The notes under the pieces were generated by a model, which was not told the origin of the DNA, made no database searches, and saw only the letters and a program-made list of their open reading frames with translations. From the NCBI GenBank assembly GCA_903832085.1, contig CAIKZZ010000023.1, forward strand, positions 1 through 49,740: a stretch of DNA of 49,740 bases, in the 5' to 3' direction. Source of the stretch: an uncultured Pseudomonadota bacterium (GTDB taxonomy: Bacteria; Pseudomonadota; Gammaproteobacteria; Steroidobacterales; Steroidobacteraceae). Position 1 is the first letter of the stretch. Each line of letters opens with the position of its first letter. Positions 1 through 7,468 of the stretch are shown piece after piece. The translations under genes and the position numbers were made by a program.

Positions 1-16
1 CTGGAACGACGTTGAG

Positions 17-318
17 GTCTACCGAAAGTCGACCGGCACGGGCCAACCGACACCGTAAACGCGGGGTTTCTATGGGAGTTCCGAGGTCAGGGCGTAGTAT
101 CACCAGCAGTACCTCGCGAAGAATCCAAATGGCTACTGCGGTATTGGGGGCTGCGGAGTTCCCTTCAAACTCGCGGAGTTACAGGTGGGTGAGAAGGCGT
201 AACTACCGCGTTGATTTGGTTTCCATCAGGAAGACAAGGGATTTCCAATTCGATATTCGTGTTTCTGCAGGAAAACGTAAGCTGATTTCGGCGTCGACGT
301 CTACCGGAAGTCTACCGG
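17..318. repeat. Left imperfect direct repeat (msrA-end repeat, copy 1)
   Basis: This block is repeated at 1845-2157. Each copy starts and ends with a 20-bp element of the form GTCTACCGGAAGTCTACCGG (here 17-36, slightly degenerate, and 299-318, exact), itself a double TCTACCGG. A 72-bp stretch (98-169) is identical to 1926-1997. The outer parts are similar but diverged, for example the TTTCTGCAGGAAAACG segment near 270. The two copies flank one gene, which suggests a duplicated or cassette-like unit. The mechanism is inference. Confidence 0.8.
98..202 (+). pseudogene. msrA: msrA 3'-terminal fragment, copy 1
   Basis: Reading from 98, the frame gives [20 protein letters not shown] and then runs to a stop at 200-202. 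This matches the C-terminal signature of peptide-methionine sulfoxide reductase MsrA (E. coli has HQQYL..NPYGYCGIGG), including the recycling cysteine in GYC. The catalytic N-terminal part with its GCFW motif is absent, and an in-frame TAG lies just upstream at 95-97, so this is a fragment and not a gene. The same fragment recurs at 1926-2012. Confidence 0.75.
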
Positions 319-517
319 CGATTTGATCGCAAGAAATTCCGCGGCGAAGGACTCGCGTTCTGGTGATCGGCACCCGATGACGTCGCACACATCGTTCTCC
401 GATACCGCATAGAACACCGTAGCAGATGACTCGGGTAGCCCGCTGCGAAGGATCGTTGGGGCATGGAGCGTGTTAGGCTGCCTAAGATCGGGCGACGGAA
501 TTTTCGAATTACAGGGA

Positions 518-1783
518 ATGGCTATGAAGCGGCATTGGGCTGGAGTACTGCTGGCCGGGCTCTCGGTAGTCTCAGCCGTCGCTTGGGCGGGGGAGTCAGG
601 TCATTATCTTTTCGCTTGGGCAGGCGACACCGCGCATCGAGGCGAAGATTTTGTGGCGGTTATCGACGCAGATCCGGATTCACCGGGCTACGGGAAGCTC
701 ATCGCATCGGCCGCTTCGGGCATCCGCACCCATCAGGTGCACCACACAGAGTATTGGATGCCTGATGGAGGGCTGCTATTCGCAAACGACCACATGTCGG
801 GCAAGACAGTTGTCATCGATCTCCGCGATCCACTGCACCCGCACGTTCACGCCGCTTTCGGCGACCTCGGCGGCTTCAGTCATCCTCATTCGTTTCTGCG
901 GCTGCCAAACGGTCATGTGCTGGCAAGTTTTCAGGCCGAAGGTCGCATGGAGCATGGCTCCGATGAGACCACCGAAGGCGGCGCGACCAAGGTGATGCCC
1001 ATGACGGATGTGGCGGCGCGTCCCGGCGTACACGGCGGTCTCGTGGAAATCGACGACGAGGGCCGAGCACTGCGCTCGGTGTCTACCGCAGATCCGAGCC
1101 GGCCGGGCGACCTCTTGATGGCATATAGCTTGCTGCCTTTGCCAGACATCGATCGGGTATTCGTCACCAACTCCTCGATGCGAGACCAGGATCGAGCCGG
1201 CCACACCTATCAGATCTTTCGGCTCTCTGACCTCAAGCGGCTATCGACGAATGACTTCGACGCTCCACCGGGTCGTTATGGCGAGATCAACCCCGAGGAA
1301 GCCCGCCGTGGACCGGATGGGGCCGTCTACGTTCAGACGACCGGCTGCGGAATCGAGCGAGTCACAGACCTTGAGAGCAAACATCCGCGGTCGAAGCTTG
1401 TTTGGCAATTCCCCGGTTCGTTCTGCGGCGTGCCCACAATCGTCGCGCATTATCTGATCCAGAGTGTGCCGCTACTGCACGGGATCGTTGTATTGGACAT
1501 CAAGGATGGCGCCAAGCCCGTTGAGATTGCCCGAGTGGTGCTGGATGGAGCTTTTTGGCCGCACTGGACGGGCTATGACGCAAAGACCTCCCGGCTTGCG
1601 GTCACGGGCTACGATGAAGATCGTCTATACATGTTGACCTTCAATCTGCAAACCGGCGCGCTCGCGGTCGATCTCAGCTTTCACGATGATAAGGGCAACC
1701 CTGGATTCGACTTCGACAATCGCACCTGGCCGCACGGCTGGACTGGCGCCGCGATCGCGCATGGTGTGGTGTTTTCCAGATAA
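518..1783 (+). CDS. Exported selenium-binding protein (SBP56/methanethiol oxidase) family protein
   Basis: The 421-residue protein begins with a Sec signal peptide (MKRHWAGVLLAG...AWA, cleavage near residue 21), so it probably acts in the periplasm. Family features visible include DADPDSPGYGKLI near the N-terminus, a paired-histidine HHTEYW segment, HPHSFLRLPNGHV, and WPHWTGYD and WPHGWTG near the C-terminus. Histidines at such positions bind copper in bacterial methanethiol oxidases, which convert methanethiol to formaldehyde, H2S and H2O2. Cysteines are few (TGCG, SFCG). ATG 518 follows a weak AGGGA; in-frame codons from 470 would precede the signal peptide. The gene stands alone between two msrA-end repeats. 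Family membership is fairly secure, substrate is not. Confidence 0.72.
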   Translation: MAMKRHWAGVLLAGLSVVSAVAWAGESGHYLFAWAGDTAHRGEDFVAVIDADPDSPGYGKLIASAASGIRTHQVHHTEYWMPDGGLLFANDHMSGKTVVIDLRDPLHPHVHAAFGDLGGFSHPHSFLRLPNGHVLASFQAEGRMEHGSDETTEGGATKVMPMTDVAARPGVHGGLVEIDDEGRALRSVSTADPSRPGDLLMAYSLLPLPDIDRVFVTNSSMRDQDRAGHTYQIFRLSDLKRLSTNDFDAPPGRYGEINPEEARRGPDGAVYVQTTGCGIERVTDLESKHPRSKLVWQFPGSFCGVPTIVAHYLIQSVPLLHGIVVLDIKDGAKPVEIARVVLDGAFWPHWTGYDAKTSRLAVTGYDEDRLYMLTFNLQTGALAVDLSFHDDKGNPGFDFDNRTWPHGWTGAAIAHGVVFSR

Positions 1784-1844
1784 CAGCCGGCCCTACCTGT
1801 ATAGGTAGCGCTCCGTGATGGTCGACCATCGGATCGACGTCAAC

Positions 1845-2157
1845 GTTTACTGGAAGTCGACCGATCAGCTAGCAGCGACGATGTAACGGCGGGGATTCCG
1901 GGGGATTCCCAACCTACGGGGAAACTATCACCAGCAGTACCTCGCGAAGAATCCAAATGGCTACTGCGGTATTGGGGGCTGCGGAGTTCCCTTCAAAATT
2001 GCGGACGTTTAGGTGGGGGAGAAGGCCCGATCGCAGCGTAGCTGAGCGTTCTCGCGTGGAACCAAAGGGTTACCAGCGGACCGCGTTGATGATCCAGGTT
2101 TTTCTGCGAGAAAACGCCGACTGAGTTCTAAGTCAACGTCTACCGGAAGTCTACCGG
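1845..2157. repeat. Right imperfect direct repeat (msrA-end repeat, copy 2)
   Basis: Second copy of the block at 17-318, in the same orientation. It is bounded by a degenerate 20-mer at 1845-1864 and an exact GTCTACCGGAAGTCTACCGG at 2138-2157. The 72 bp at 1926-1997 are identical to 98-169. The repeat period is about 1.83 kb and encloses the selenium-binding-protein gene. The rest of 1784-2362 holds no convincing gene. Confidence 0.8.
1926..2012 (+). pseudogene. msrA: msrA 3'-terminal fragment, copy 2
   Basis: The same MsrA C-terminal peptide ([18 protein letters not shown]) is encoded here and ends at a TAG (2010-2012) after FKIADV, slightly earlier than copy 1. No upstream MsrA coding sequence is present. 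The fragment lies inside the right-hand direct repeat. Confidence 0.75.
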
Positions 2158-2362
2158 TGGTTCGGCCAGGGGCAAGCCCTCCGCGAAGGGCCAATCCTGG
2201 TCGGCGGCGTTGTAGTCAGTGGTTCATGCGCGAATATAAATAAAAGCGATAGAAACATAGATTGGAATCCTGCCTACAACGGCTTATTTCTAGTGCCGAG
2301 ATGCGAAGGAGGCACTCGGGCACATGACTAGGCACCAACCTACATCGGCGAACTGACAGCGG

Positions 2363-2905
2363 ATGCCAGTGCCTACGCCAGCAACCGCACTCGGCGCCGA
2401 ACGAATTGGTCAGTTCATTCTGGTTATCCGACGCCAGCGGGTCCTACTCGATGAGGATCTGGCTAGGCTTTACGGGGTGGAAACTCGCGCCCTGCTACAG
2501 GCCGTCAAGCGCAATCCGGGCCGCTTTCCGTCGGATTTCATGTTTGAGCTGTCTGCCGCCGAGTGGGCGGCTTTGAGATCACAATCGGTGACCTCAAAAT
2601 TTGGTCGCGGTGGGCGTCGCTATGCCCCGTTCGCGTTCACCGAGCAAGGTGTAGCGATGCTGTCATCTGTTCTGAACAGTGATCGTGCCATCGCGGTGAA
2701 TATCGAGATCATGAGATCGTTCGTGCGGATTCGCAGGTTGCTCGAAGCGAACAAGTCACTGGCACGGAAGTTCGAGCGACTTGAACGGAAACTTGAATCC
2801 CACGACCAAGCAATCTTCGGAATCCTGGCGGCTATTCGTGACCTGATGAATCCGCCAGCGCCAAGGCGTCGTGGCATAGGCTTTACGGCGAACCTTCGGG
2901 AATAG
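2363..2905 (+). CDS. ORF6N domain-containing DNA-binding protein
   Basis: This 180-residue protein has the ORF6N (KilA-N-related) domain at about residues 10-100: GQFILVIRRQRVLLDEDLARLYGVETRAL, then NPGRFPSDFMFEL, then YAPFAFTEQGVAMLSSVLNS. The family is presumed to bind DNA and is found in phages and, often as single genes, in bacterial accessory regions. After the domain comes a charged predicted coiled coil (RRLLEANKSLARKFERLERKLESHDQAI, about 130-160) and a basic tail. No phage genes are nearby. Its target is unknown. Confidence 0.85.
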   Translation: MPVPTPATALGAERIGQFILVIRRQRVLLDEDLARLYGVETRALLQAVKRNPGRFPSDFMFELSAAEWAALRSQSVTSKFGRGGRRYAPFAFTEQGVAMLSSVLNSDRAIAVNIEIMRSFVRIRRLLEANKSLARKFERLERKLESHDQAIFGILAAIRDLMNPPAPRRRGIGFTANLRE

Positions 2906-3428
2906 GCGAATTTGACGGCCGGCCCCAACACCGCGATCGATACTTGCTCTGGCGTCGCTGCGATTGATAGGCTTGAGCACATGTATTTGTTTACGGCCAA
3001 ATTGAATGCCTGCGGTAGCGACGGTTGCGCGGCGTGTCTGCTCTGCCGCCTGCCTCTGCGCCGCTAGGCGCAAATGCACATGCGCTACCGGTCGGCGCTT
3101 ACAAGACCGGATCAATCCTCCCCCTCAATCAGGGGACCATCAAATTCTGCGTAAGGAGTTGCAAGTGGACGCCACTTCGCATTGAGCGTTGATCATTGGT
3201 CAGTTCACCAAGCAGGCCATTTCGTTCGCCCAGTTACCCGGTTATTCGAGCTCTCTTGACCTGCTGACATTGAAGGCAAACCCATCCGAAGGGGAAACCG
3301 GTCTGTGCGACCCATCTTCTGAATAATCTCCAGGTAAGGAGGCAAGGCGCATAGAAACAGCAGATTGCAGGCGCTCGAATCGTGAGTGGTAGAAACTCGG
3401 TATATGTCGGCGGCAGATTACAGTCGGC
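2906..3428. other. Gene-free interval
   Basis: I find no supported gene here. Reading frames on either strand are short and resemble no family known to me. The stretch 3270-3345 contains GGCAAACCC-ATCCGAA-GGGG, superficially like a c-di-GMP-I riboswitch core, but the match breaks down downstream. Confidence 0.5.
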
Positions 3429-4577
3429 TCAGGTCGTCATCAAATGAGCTAATCGGGCTCCTACGTGAGTCCAACTGAAGTGATCTGTGGCGTGCGCTTT
3501 GCCGGCTGCGGCAAGCCGACGTCGCGCTGGCTCATCGAACCGAAGGACCTCGAGAGTTTTTAGAACAGAAGCAAGCTCTGGTTCCAAATGCAGGCCGTCC
3601 TCATGTTGACGAATTTCCGCAGCTATTTTGAGTGCGCAATCATGAGTACAAAAGTCATCTGTCGCCCCGCCCGCCGTGACGGCCACCGGTAAACCGGCTC
3701 CCATCGCCTCCAAAACTGGTAAGTTGAACCCTTCTGCACGGTAGGGGGACACATAGGCATCGCTTGCATGAAAAAGCCGTGCGATATCCGCGCTCGTCAT
3801 AGGGCGATCGATCAGTCGGATCGCTGCTTGCACGTTTGGATTCAGCACTTGAGGCGCCATTGCCGCCGCACCTCTCCAAACCGTACCCTGAAAATTTCCA
3901 TGTAGACTGGACATCGTCTTCAGCAAGAGCATCGCTCCGGGGTGGCGTTCAACGTGGAGGGCAAATGCTGCCAAAAGTATTTCAACACCCTTATTCCACG
4001 TCATCGCACCTAAATTAAAGAAAATAAAGTTATCTGGCGCAATTTGTAGATGATGACGTGTTGCTGCGCGATCAGAGTCTGTCAGAGAGGAAAAAAGTGA
4101 TGGATCGAACCCGTGTGGAATGACATGAATCCGGTTCCTCTGAATCCCTAGGTCGCAAAGTCCTTGTGCTGACCAGTGAGTTGGAGTGACAAATTCGACC
4201 TGATCTGCCGCGGCGGTGGACGATGTCCAATCTGGGCCAATCCAATCTGGCTCACCTAGGCCTAGGAACTCACGCGTACCGAAAACAAACGTTCGTACCG
4301 AGCCTGGGTAGGCTCGCAAGGGAAAACTAATCCGGTAGATGACATCTGTCCGTTCGGACTCTCTAGGTGCCGGAATTGACACATTGTTAGCGCGCAATCT
4401 TGATGGGAGCACTGATGGGAGGGAAGCCCAAGCCTGATCATAAGGCGGTACTTCCTGATGGCGGACGAGTAACCTGGGGTCTCGATTTAGTTGTTCCAGT
4501 TGATAGGCATTTACTAAAGCGTACGAGTGCGGGCTGCGCATCCATCCTTCAACCAACAGATTCGTTATTTCACGCAC
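3429..4577 (-). CDS. Glycosyltransferase, group 1 (GT4, GT-B fold)
   Basis: The 382-residue protein is a retaining GT-B glycosyltransferase that should transfer a sugar from an activated donor to a glycan or lipid acceptor at the cytoplasmic face. The C-terminal donor domain shows FNLGAMTWNKGVEILLAAF (about 185-205) and the E-x7-E motif in SPYRAEGFNLPVLEAMGAGLPV (about 280-300). The N-terminus NLLVEGWMRSPHSYALVNAYQ fits the start of this subgroup. The start is a GTG at 4577 without a strong ribosome-binding site. It is divergent from the GT2 gene at 5042 and lies in an AT-richer patch. Acceptor and product are unknown. Confidence 0.82.
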   Translation of the reverse strand: MREITNLLVEGWMRSPHSYALVNAYQLEQLNRDPRLLVRHQEVPPYDQAWASLPSVLPSRLRANNVSIPAPRESERTDVIYRISFPLRAYPGSVRTFVFGTREFLGLGEPDWIGPDWTSSTAAADQVEFVTPTHWSAQGLCDLGIQRNRIHVIPHGFDPSLFSSLTDSDRAATRHHLQIAPDNFIFFNLGAMTWNKGVEILLAAFALHVERHPGAMLLLKTMSSLHGNFQGTVWRGAAAMAPQVLNPNVQAAIRLIDRPMTSADIARLFHASDAYVSPYRAEGFNLPVLEAMGAGLPVAVTAGGATDDFCTHDCALKIAAEIRQHEDGLHLEPELASVLKTLEVLRFDEPARRRLAAAGKAHATDHFSWTHVGARLAHLMTT

Positions 4578-4691
4578 TTAAACTGATCAACCTACGTTAA
4601 CTAGCCGATTTCTGGCATTTGATGTCAAAAACTAGTCTCGCCTATTTTCCGAATTGCCGTCAAACGCGGCTGTCGCCTCAGGCCTGATATT

Positions 4692-4970
4692 GTGCCGTTT
4701 TCGAAGCGGGCCACAGGTAACACAGTGGCTCCAGGCATCTTAAGTGACTCGAGCGAGCCCCATGCGCCGATGACTCATGCCATATGCCTTAGAGAGTGTC
4801 CTTACAAGATTGCCGACGCCAAAGTGTGCAGGGGTATAAAATCCAAGGCGTGGCTGCAACCCCTGCGCCTGACCGATGACAATTTCATTCGTCAGCTATG
4901 CGACTATGTCATTGGCGTATCGCAAGCCGTGCTTGGTTCGTATGAGGGCCGTAACGTCGAATATTCATAA
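4692..4970 (+). CDS. Possible small hypothetical protein
   Basis: An open frame of up to 92 codons lies between the two divergent glycosyltransferase genes. It starts at GTG 4692, or at ATG 4770 for a 66-residue product. The C-terminal half (LRLTDDNFIRQLCDYVIGVSQ) could form a helix. I recognise no family and no good ribosome-binding site. It could be a gene remnant or chance. The rest of 4578-5041 holds nothing else I can support. Confidence 0.2.
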   Translation: MPFSKRATGNTVAPGILSDSSEPHAPMTHAICLRECPYKIADAKVCRGIKSKAWLQPLRLTDDNFIRQLCDYVIGVSQAVLGSYEGRNVEYS

Positions 4971-5041
4971 ATAAAGGTCTTAAGAGCGGTGCTCGCGAAT
5001 CTGGGATCGCGTGTGGCATTAAGATGCGAGAGAGAAAAATC

Positions 5042-5671
5042 ATGCCGTTTCATGCAGATCCTCCCATATTTGAAGTGATTTCCGTTGCTTATCAGCGATA
5101 TGGGGAGCTCGAGATTTTCGTTTTGTCATGGATAAATCAAAGTTTCAAAAACTGGAAACTGAGAGTCATTCATGATGGGCCTGACGAGCAGTTCATGGAA
5201 ACTATGACGCGCTTAGCTGAAAGAAGTGCCGGCCAAATCGAATTTGAATGCACGACACATCGATATAATGATTACGGCCATAGTTTGCGGGAGTGTGGTC
5301 TGCGTAGTGCAACTGGTGATTATGTGTTGCTGACTAACGCCGATAACTACTACGTCCCGCAGACGGTGCGCTTTCTCACGGGTGCTGCGCAGCACAGCAA
5401 CGCGGATGTGTTGCTCTTCGATATGGTTCATAGCCATACAGCACCTGGCGGACGTGATTTGCCGCCATATTCTTTTTTTGAAACCGATTACAAGCGGTTT
5501 GCGCTTGATATTGGCTGCGCGGCAGTGCGTCTTAAGTTAGCTAGCCGCGCGGGGTTTAGAGATAAAACGCACGATGGTGACGCGACGTACTTTGAGGATA
5601 TCGCAATCGCAAAATCGCCAGAAGCGCTGCATATATGGAAAATTCCGCAGGTATTTCTTGTACATAATTGA
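5042..5671 (+). CDS. Glycosyltransferase family 2-like protein
   Basis: This roughly 209-residue protein is a short GT-A enzyme. It opens with FEVISVAYQRYGELEIFVLSWINQSFKNWKLRVIHDG, the nucleotide-sugar-binding start of GT2 enzymes, and has a DXD-like motif in YVLLTNADNYYVP (about residue 105). A late FEDIAIAKS replaces the usual ED segment. It lacks the long C-terminal extensions or membrane helices of larger GT2 members. ATG 5042 is preferred over 5024 because GAGAG lies just upstream. The neighbouring GT4 and methyltransferase suggest a small glycan-modification set. Confidence 0.75.
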   Translation: MPFHADPPIFEVISVAYQRYGELEIFVLSWINQSFKNWKLRVIHDGPDEQFMETMTRLAERSAGQIEFECTTHRYNDYGHSLRECGLRSATGDYVLLTNADNYYVPQTVRFLTGAAQHSNADVLLFDMVHSHTAPGGRDLPPYSFFETDYKRFALDIGCAAVRLKLASRAGFRDKTHDGDATYFEDIAIAKSPEALHIWKIPQVFLVHN

Positions 5672-5806
5672 CGCAGATGTGCTTTCTAGCATGCCAGCCT
5701 GAGGTTTAGCGATGCATAAGACTTGCGCCACTTGGGTCTCGTGCTGCGTGTGAGTCTTTGAATTATTATAAAGTGACCCGACTGTCGTTTGGTCGCTGAG
5801 GCTCTA

Positions 5807-6433
5807 ATGATGAACGCAAAAAGTCGATGGGAGCACGTATATTCGAGCACTGACGTCACGTCAGTGAGTTGGTTTCAAGCGCGTTGCAATACCTCGCTTC
5901 GTTTAATTAGGGCCGCACAGTTGCCCGTAGAGGCCCGTTTAATTGACGTGGGGGGAGGGGCGTCTACCTTGGTCGATGGGTTGTTGGAAGACGGGTTTGT
6001 GGATCTCACGGTGCTAGACTTGTCTGTGGCGGCACTTAGGAACGCGCGTGTGCGACTCGGCGCGCGCGGGGTTACGGTTAAATGGCTGCAAGGCGACATT
6101 ACAGAGATCGACCTGTCATCGCGTAGTTTTGACATTTGGCATGATCGGGCGGCTTTTCATTTTTTAACAACGCCGCAGGCTCGGGCAGCTTATCTTGCGA
6201 GGATGAGTGGGGCACTCAAAGATGGTGGGAGCGTCATCATCGCAACCTTTGGTCTCGATGGTCCAGAGCGTTGTAGTGGCATGCCGGTGTGTCGCTATGA
6301 TGCCAAGGCCTTGTCGCAAGTCTTAGGTGAAGCATTTCAGCTACAGGAAACAGTTCTAGAAACACACCGTACGCCGGCAGGAGCAGCGCAGCAGTTTATT
6401 TACTGCCGGTTTAGTTTCAATTCTTCTTTGTGA
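5807..6433 (+). CDS. Class I SAM-dependent methyltransferase
   Basis: The 208-residue protein has a Rossmann-fold methyltransferase domain. Motif I is RLIDVGGGASTLVDGLL (about 45-61), followed by the acidic LTVLDLS strand, WLQGDITEIDL, and FDIWHDRAAFHFL in the motif IV region. It most resembles small standalone methyltransferases of proteobacteria whose substrates are not defined. Two adjacent ATGs (5807, 5810) are possible starts; an upstream TTG at 5789 is less likely. The gene converges on the crotonase-fold gene at 6503. Confidence 0.82.
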   Translation: MMNAKSRWEHVYSSTDVTSVSWFQARCNTSLRLIRAAQLPVEARLIDVGGGASTLVDGLLEDGFVDLTVLDLSVAALRNARVRLGARGVTVKWLQGDITEIDLSSRSFDIWHDRAAFHFLTTPQARAAYLARMSGALKDGGSVIIATFGLDGPERCSGMPVCRYDAKALSQVLGEAFQLQETVLETHRTPAGAAQQFIYCRFSFNSSL

Positions 6434-6502
6434 CAGTGCGTTGGTGGAAAACGCGTAGCAAAACGCATGTGGGTCAGCGCTTGAAGGGCGCGCTTACGGC
6501 GC

Positions 6503-7294
6503 TTATTCTGAAGGCCATTTCGGCAGGCGTTTTTGCAGAAATGCGTTAATGCCTTCTTGAGCGTCAAGCGTGGCGAGATTCCGCACCATTGTGGCCGAGG
6601 CGTAGGTATACGCATCACTCAGCGACAGCTCGGCTTGACGATAAAAAGCGTCCTTGCCAATGGCTAAAGTCGCGGCGGACTTCGTCGCAATCCTCGATGC
6701 CAGCGCTGCTGTGTGGGTGGATAAGCTGGCTTCAGGTACGATTTCACTGATGAGGCCGAAGTTCAAGGCAGTGCGCGCATCGATTAGATCACCCGTTAGT
6801 AGCATCTGCATGGCAGCTTTACGCCCTACATTGCGGGAGAGGGCGACCATGGGCGTTGAGCAGAACAGGCCTATATTCACCCCAGGGGTAGCGAAACGTG
6901 CGCTGTCTGCAGCGATCGCAAGATCGCAGCTCGCAACAAGCTGGCAGCCAGCGGCTGTGGCAATGCCATGGACCTGGGCAATGACGGGCTTCGGTAAATG
7001 GACAATCCCCAACATGGCTTTGGTGCACTCATCAAACAGCTGCTCGCTATAAGTACAGGCAAAGTCGGTACTGCGCATCTCTTTCAGGTCATGCCCTGCG
7101 CAGAAGGCGGGTCCCGCGCCAGCGATCACCACGACCCGTGTGGCGGCATCGGCTGCAATATCCGCGAGTGCCCGGTTGAGCGCCTGTAGCATCCCGAGTG
7201 ACAGTGCGTTGCGAGACTCTGGACGATTCAGCGTCAGCGTTGTGACACCGTCTGCTCGCGCGTGCAGGAGGTAGAGGGTATCTGTCACGGGCAT
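6503..7294 (-). CDS. Enoyl-CoA hydratase/isomerase (crotonase) family protein, ECHDC3-like
   Basis: The 263-residue protein has the crotonase fold. It shows LTLNRPESRNALS, the first oxyanion-hole segment AFCAGHDLKEM (about 64-73), and IATAAGCQLVASCDLAIAADSARFATPGVNIGLFCSTP (about 111-148). The positions of the two catalytic glutamates of classical hydratases (rat Glu144 and Glu164) hold Gln118 and about Gly138, as in the ECHDC3 branch. Plain 2-enoyl-CoA hydration is therefore doubtful; another CoA-thioester reaction or hydrolysis is possible. It is divergent from the CoA-transferase gene at 7469. Confidence 0.85.
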   Translation of the reverse strand: MPVTDTLYLLHARADGVTTLTLNRPESRNALSLGMLQALNRALADIAADAATRVVVIAGAGPAFCAGHDLKEMRSTDFACTYSEQLFDECTKAMLGIVHLPKPVIAQVHGIATAAGCQLVASCDLAIAADSARFATPGVNIGLFCSTPMVALSRNVGRKAAMQMLLTGDLIDARTALNFGLISEIVPEASLSTHTAALASRIATKSAATLAIGKDAFYRQAELSLSDAYTYASATMVRNLATLDAQEGINAFLQKRLPKWPSE

Positions 7295-7468
7295 TGATCC
7301 CTAGGTCAGTGGGCGGCCGAAGCTATGCGCCTTGCGCGAGCAGGAAACCGAATGCTTAGACTGTAGCAAAAGTTGGGTCACTCCGCGGTATTATATGCGT
7401 TGTGCAACATGCGGATGGTGTTTGTCATACCGATTTTTAGGACCCATTAGTCAGCAGTAGAGCGTTCC

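Noticed and set aside
3270-3345. Possible c-di-GMP-I (GEMM) riboswitch
   Set aside because: GGCAAACCC and a following GAA loop are present, but the conserved GACGCAAAGCC strand and the second helix cannot be found, and the next gene is on the other strand.
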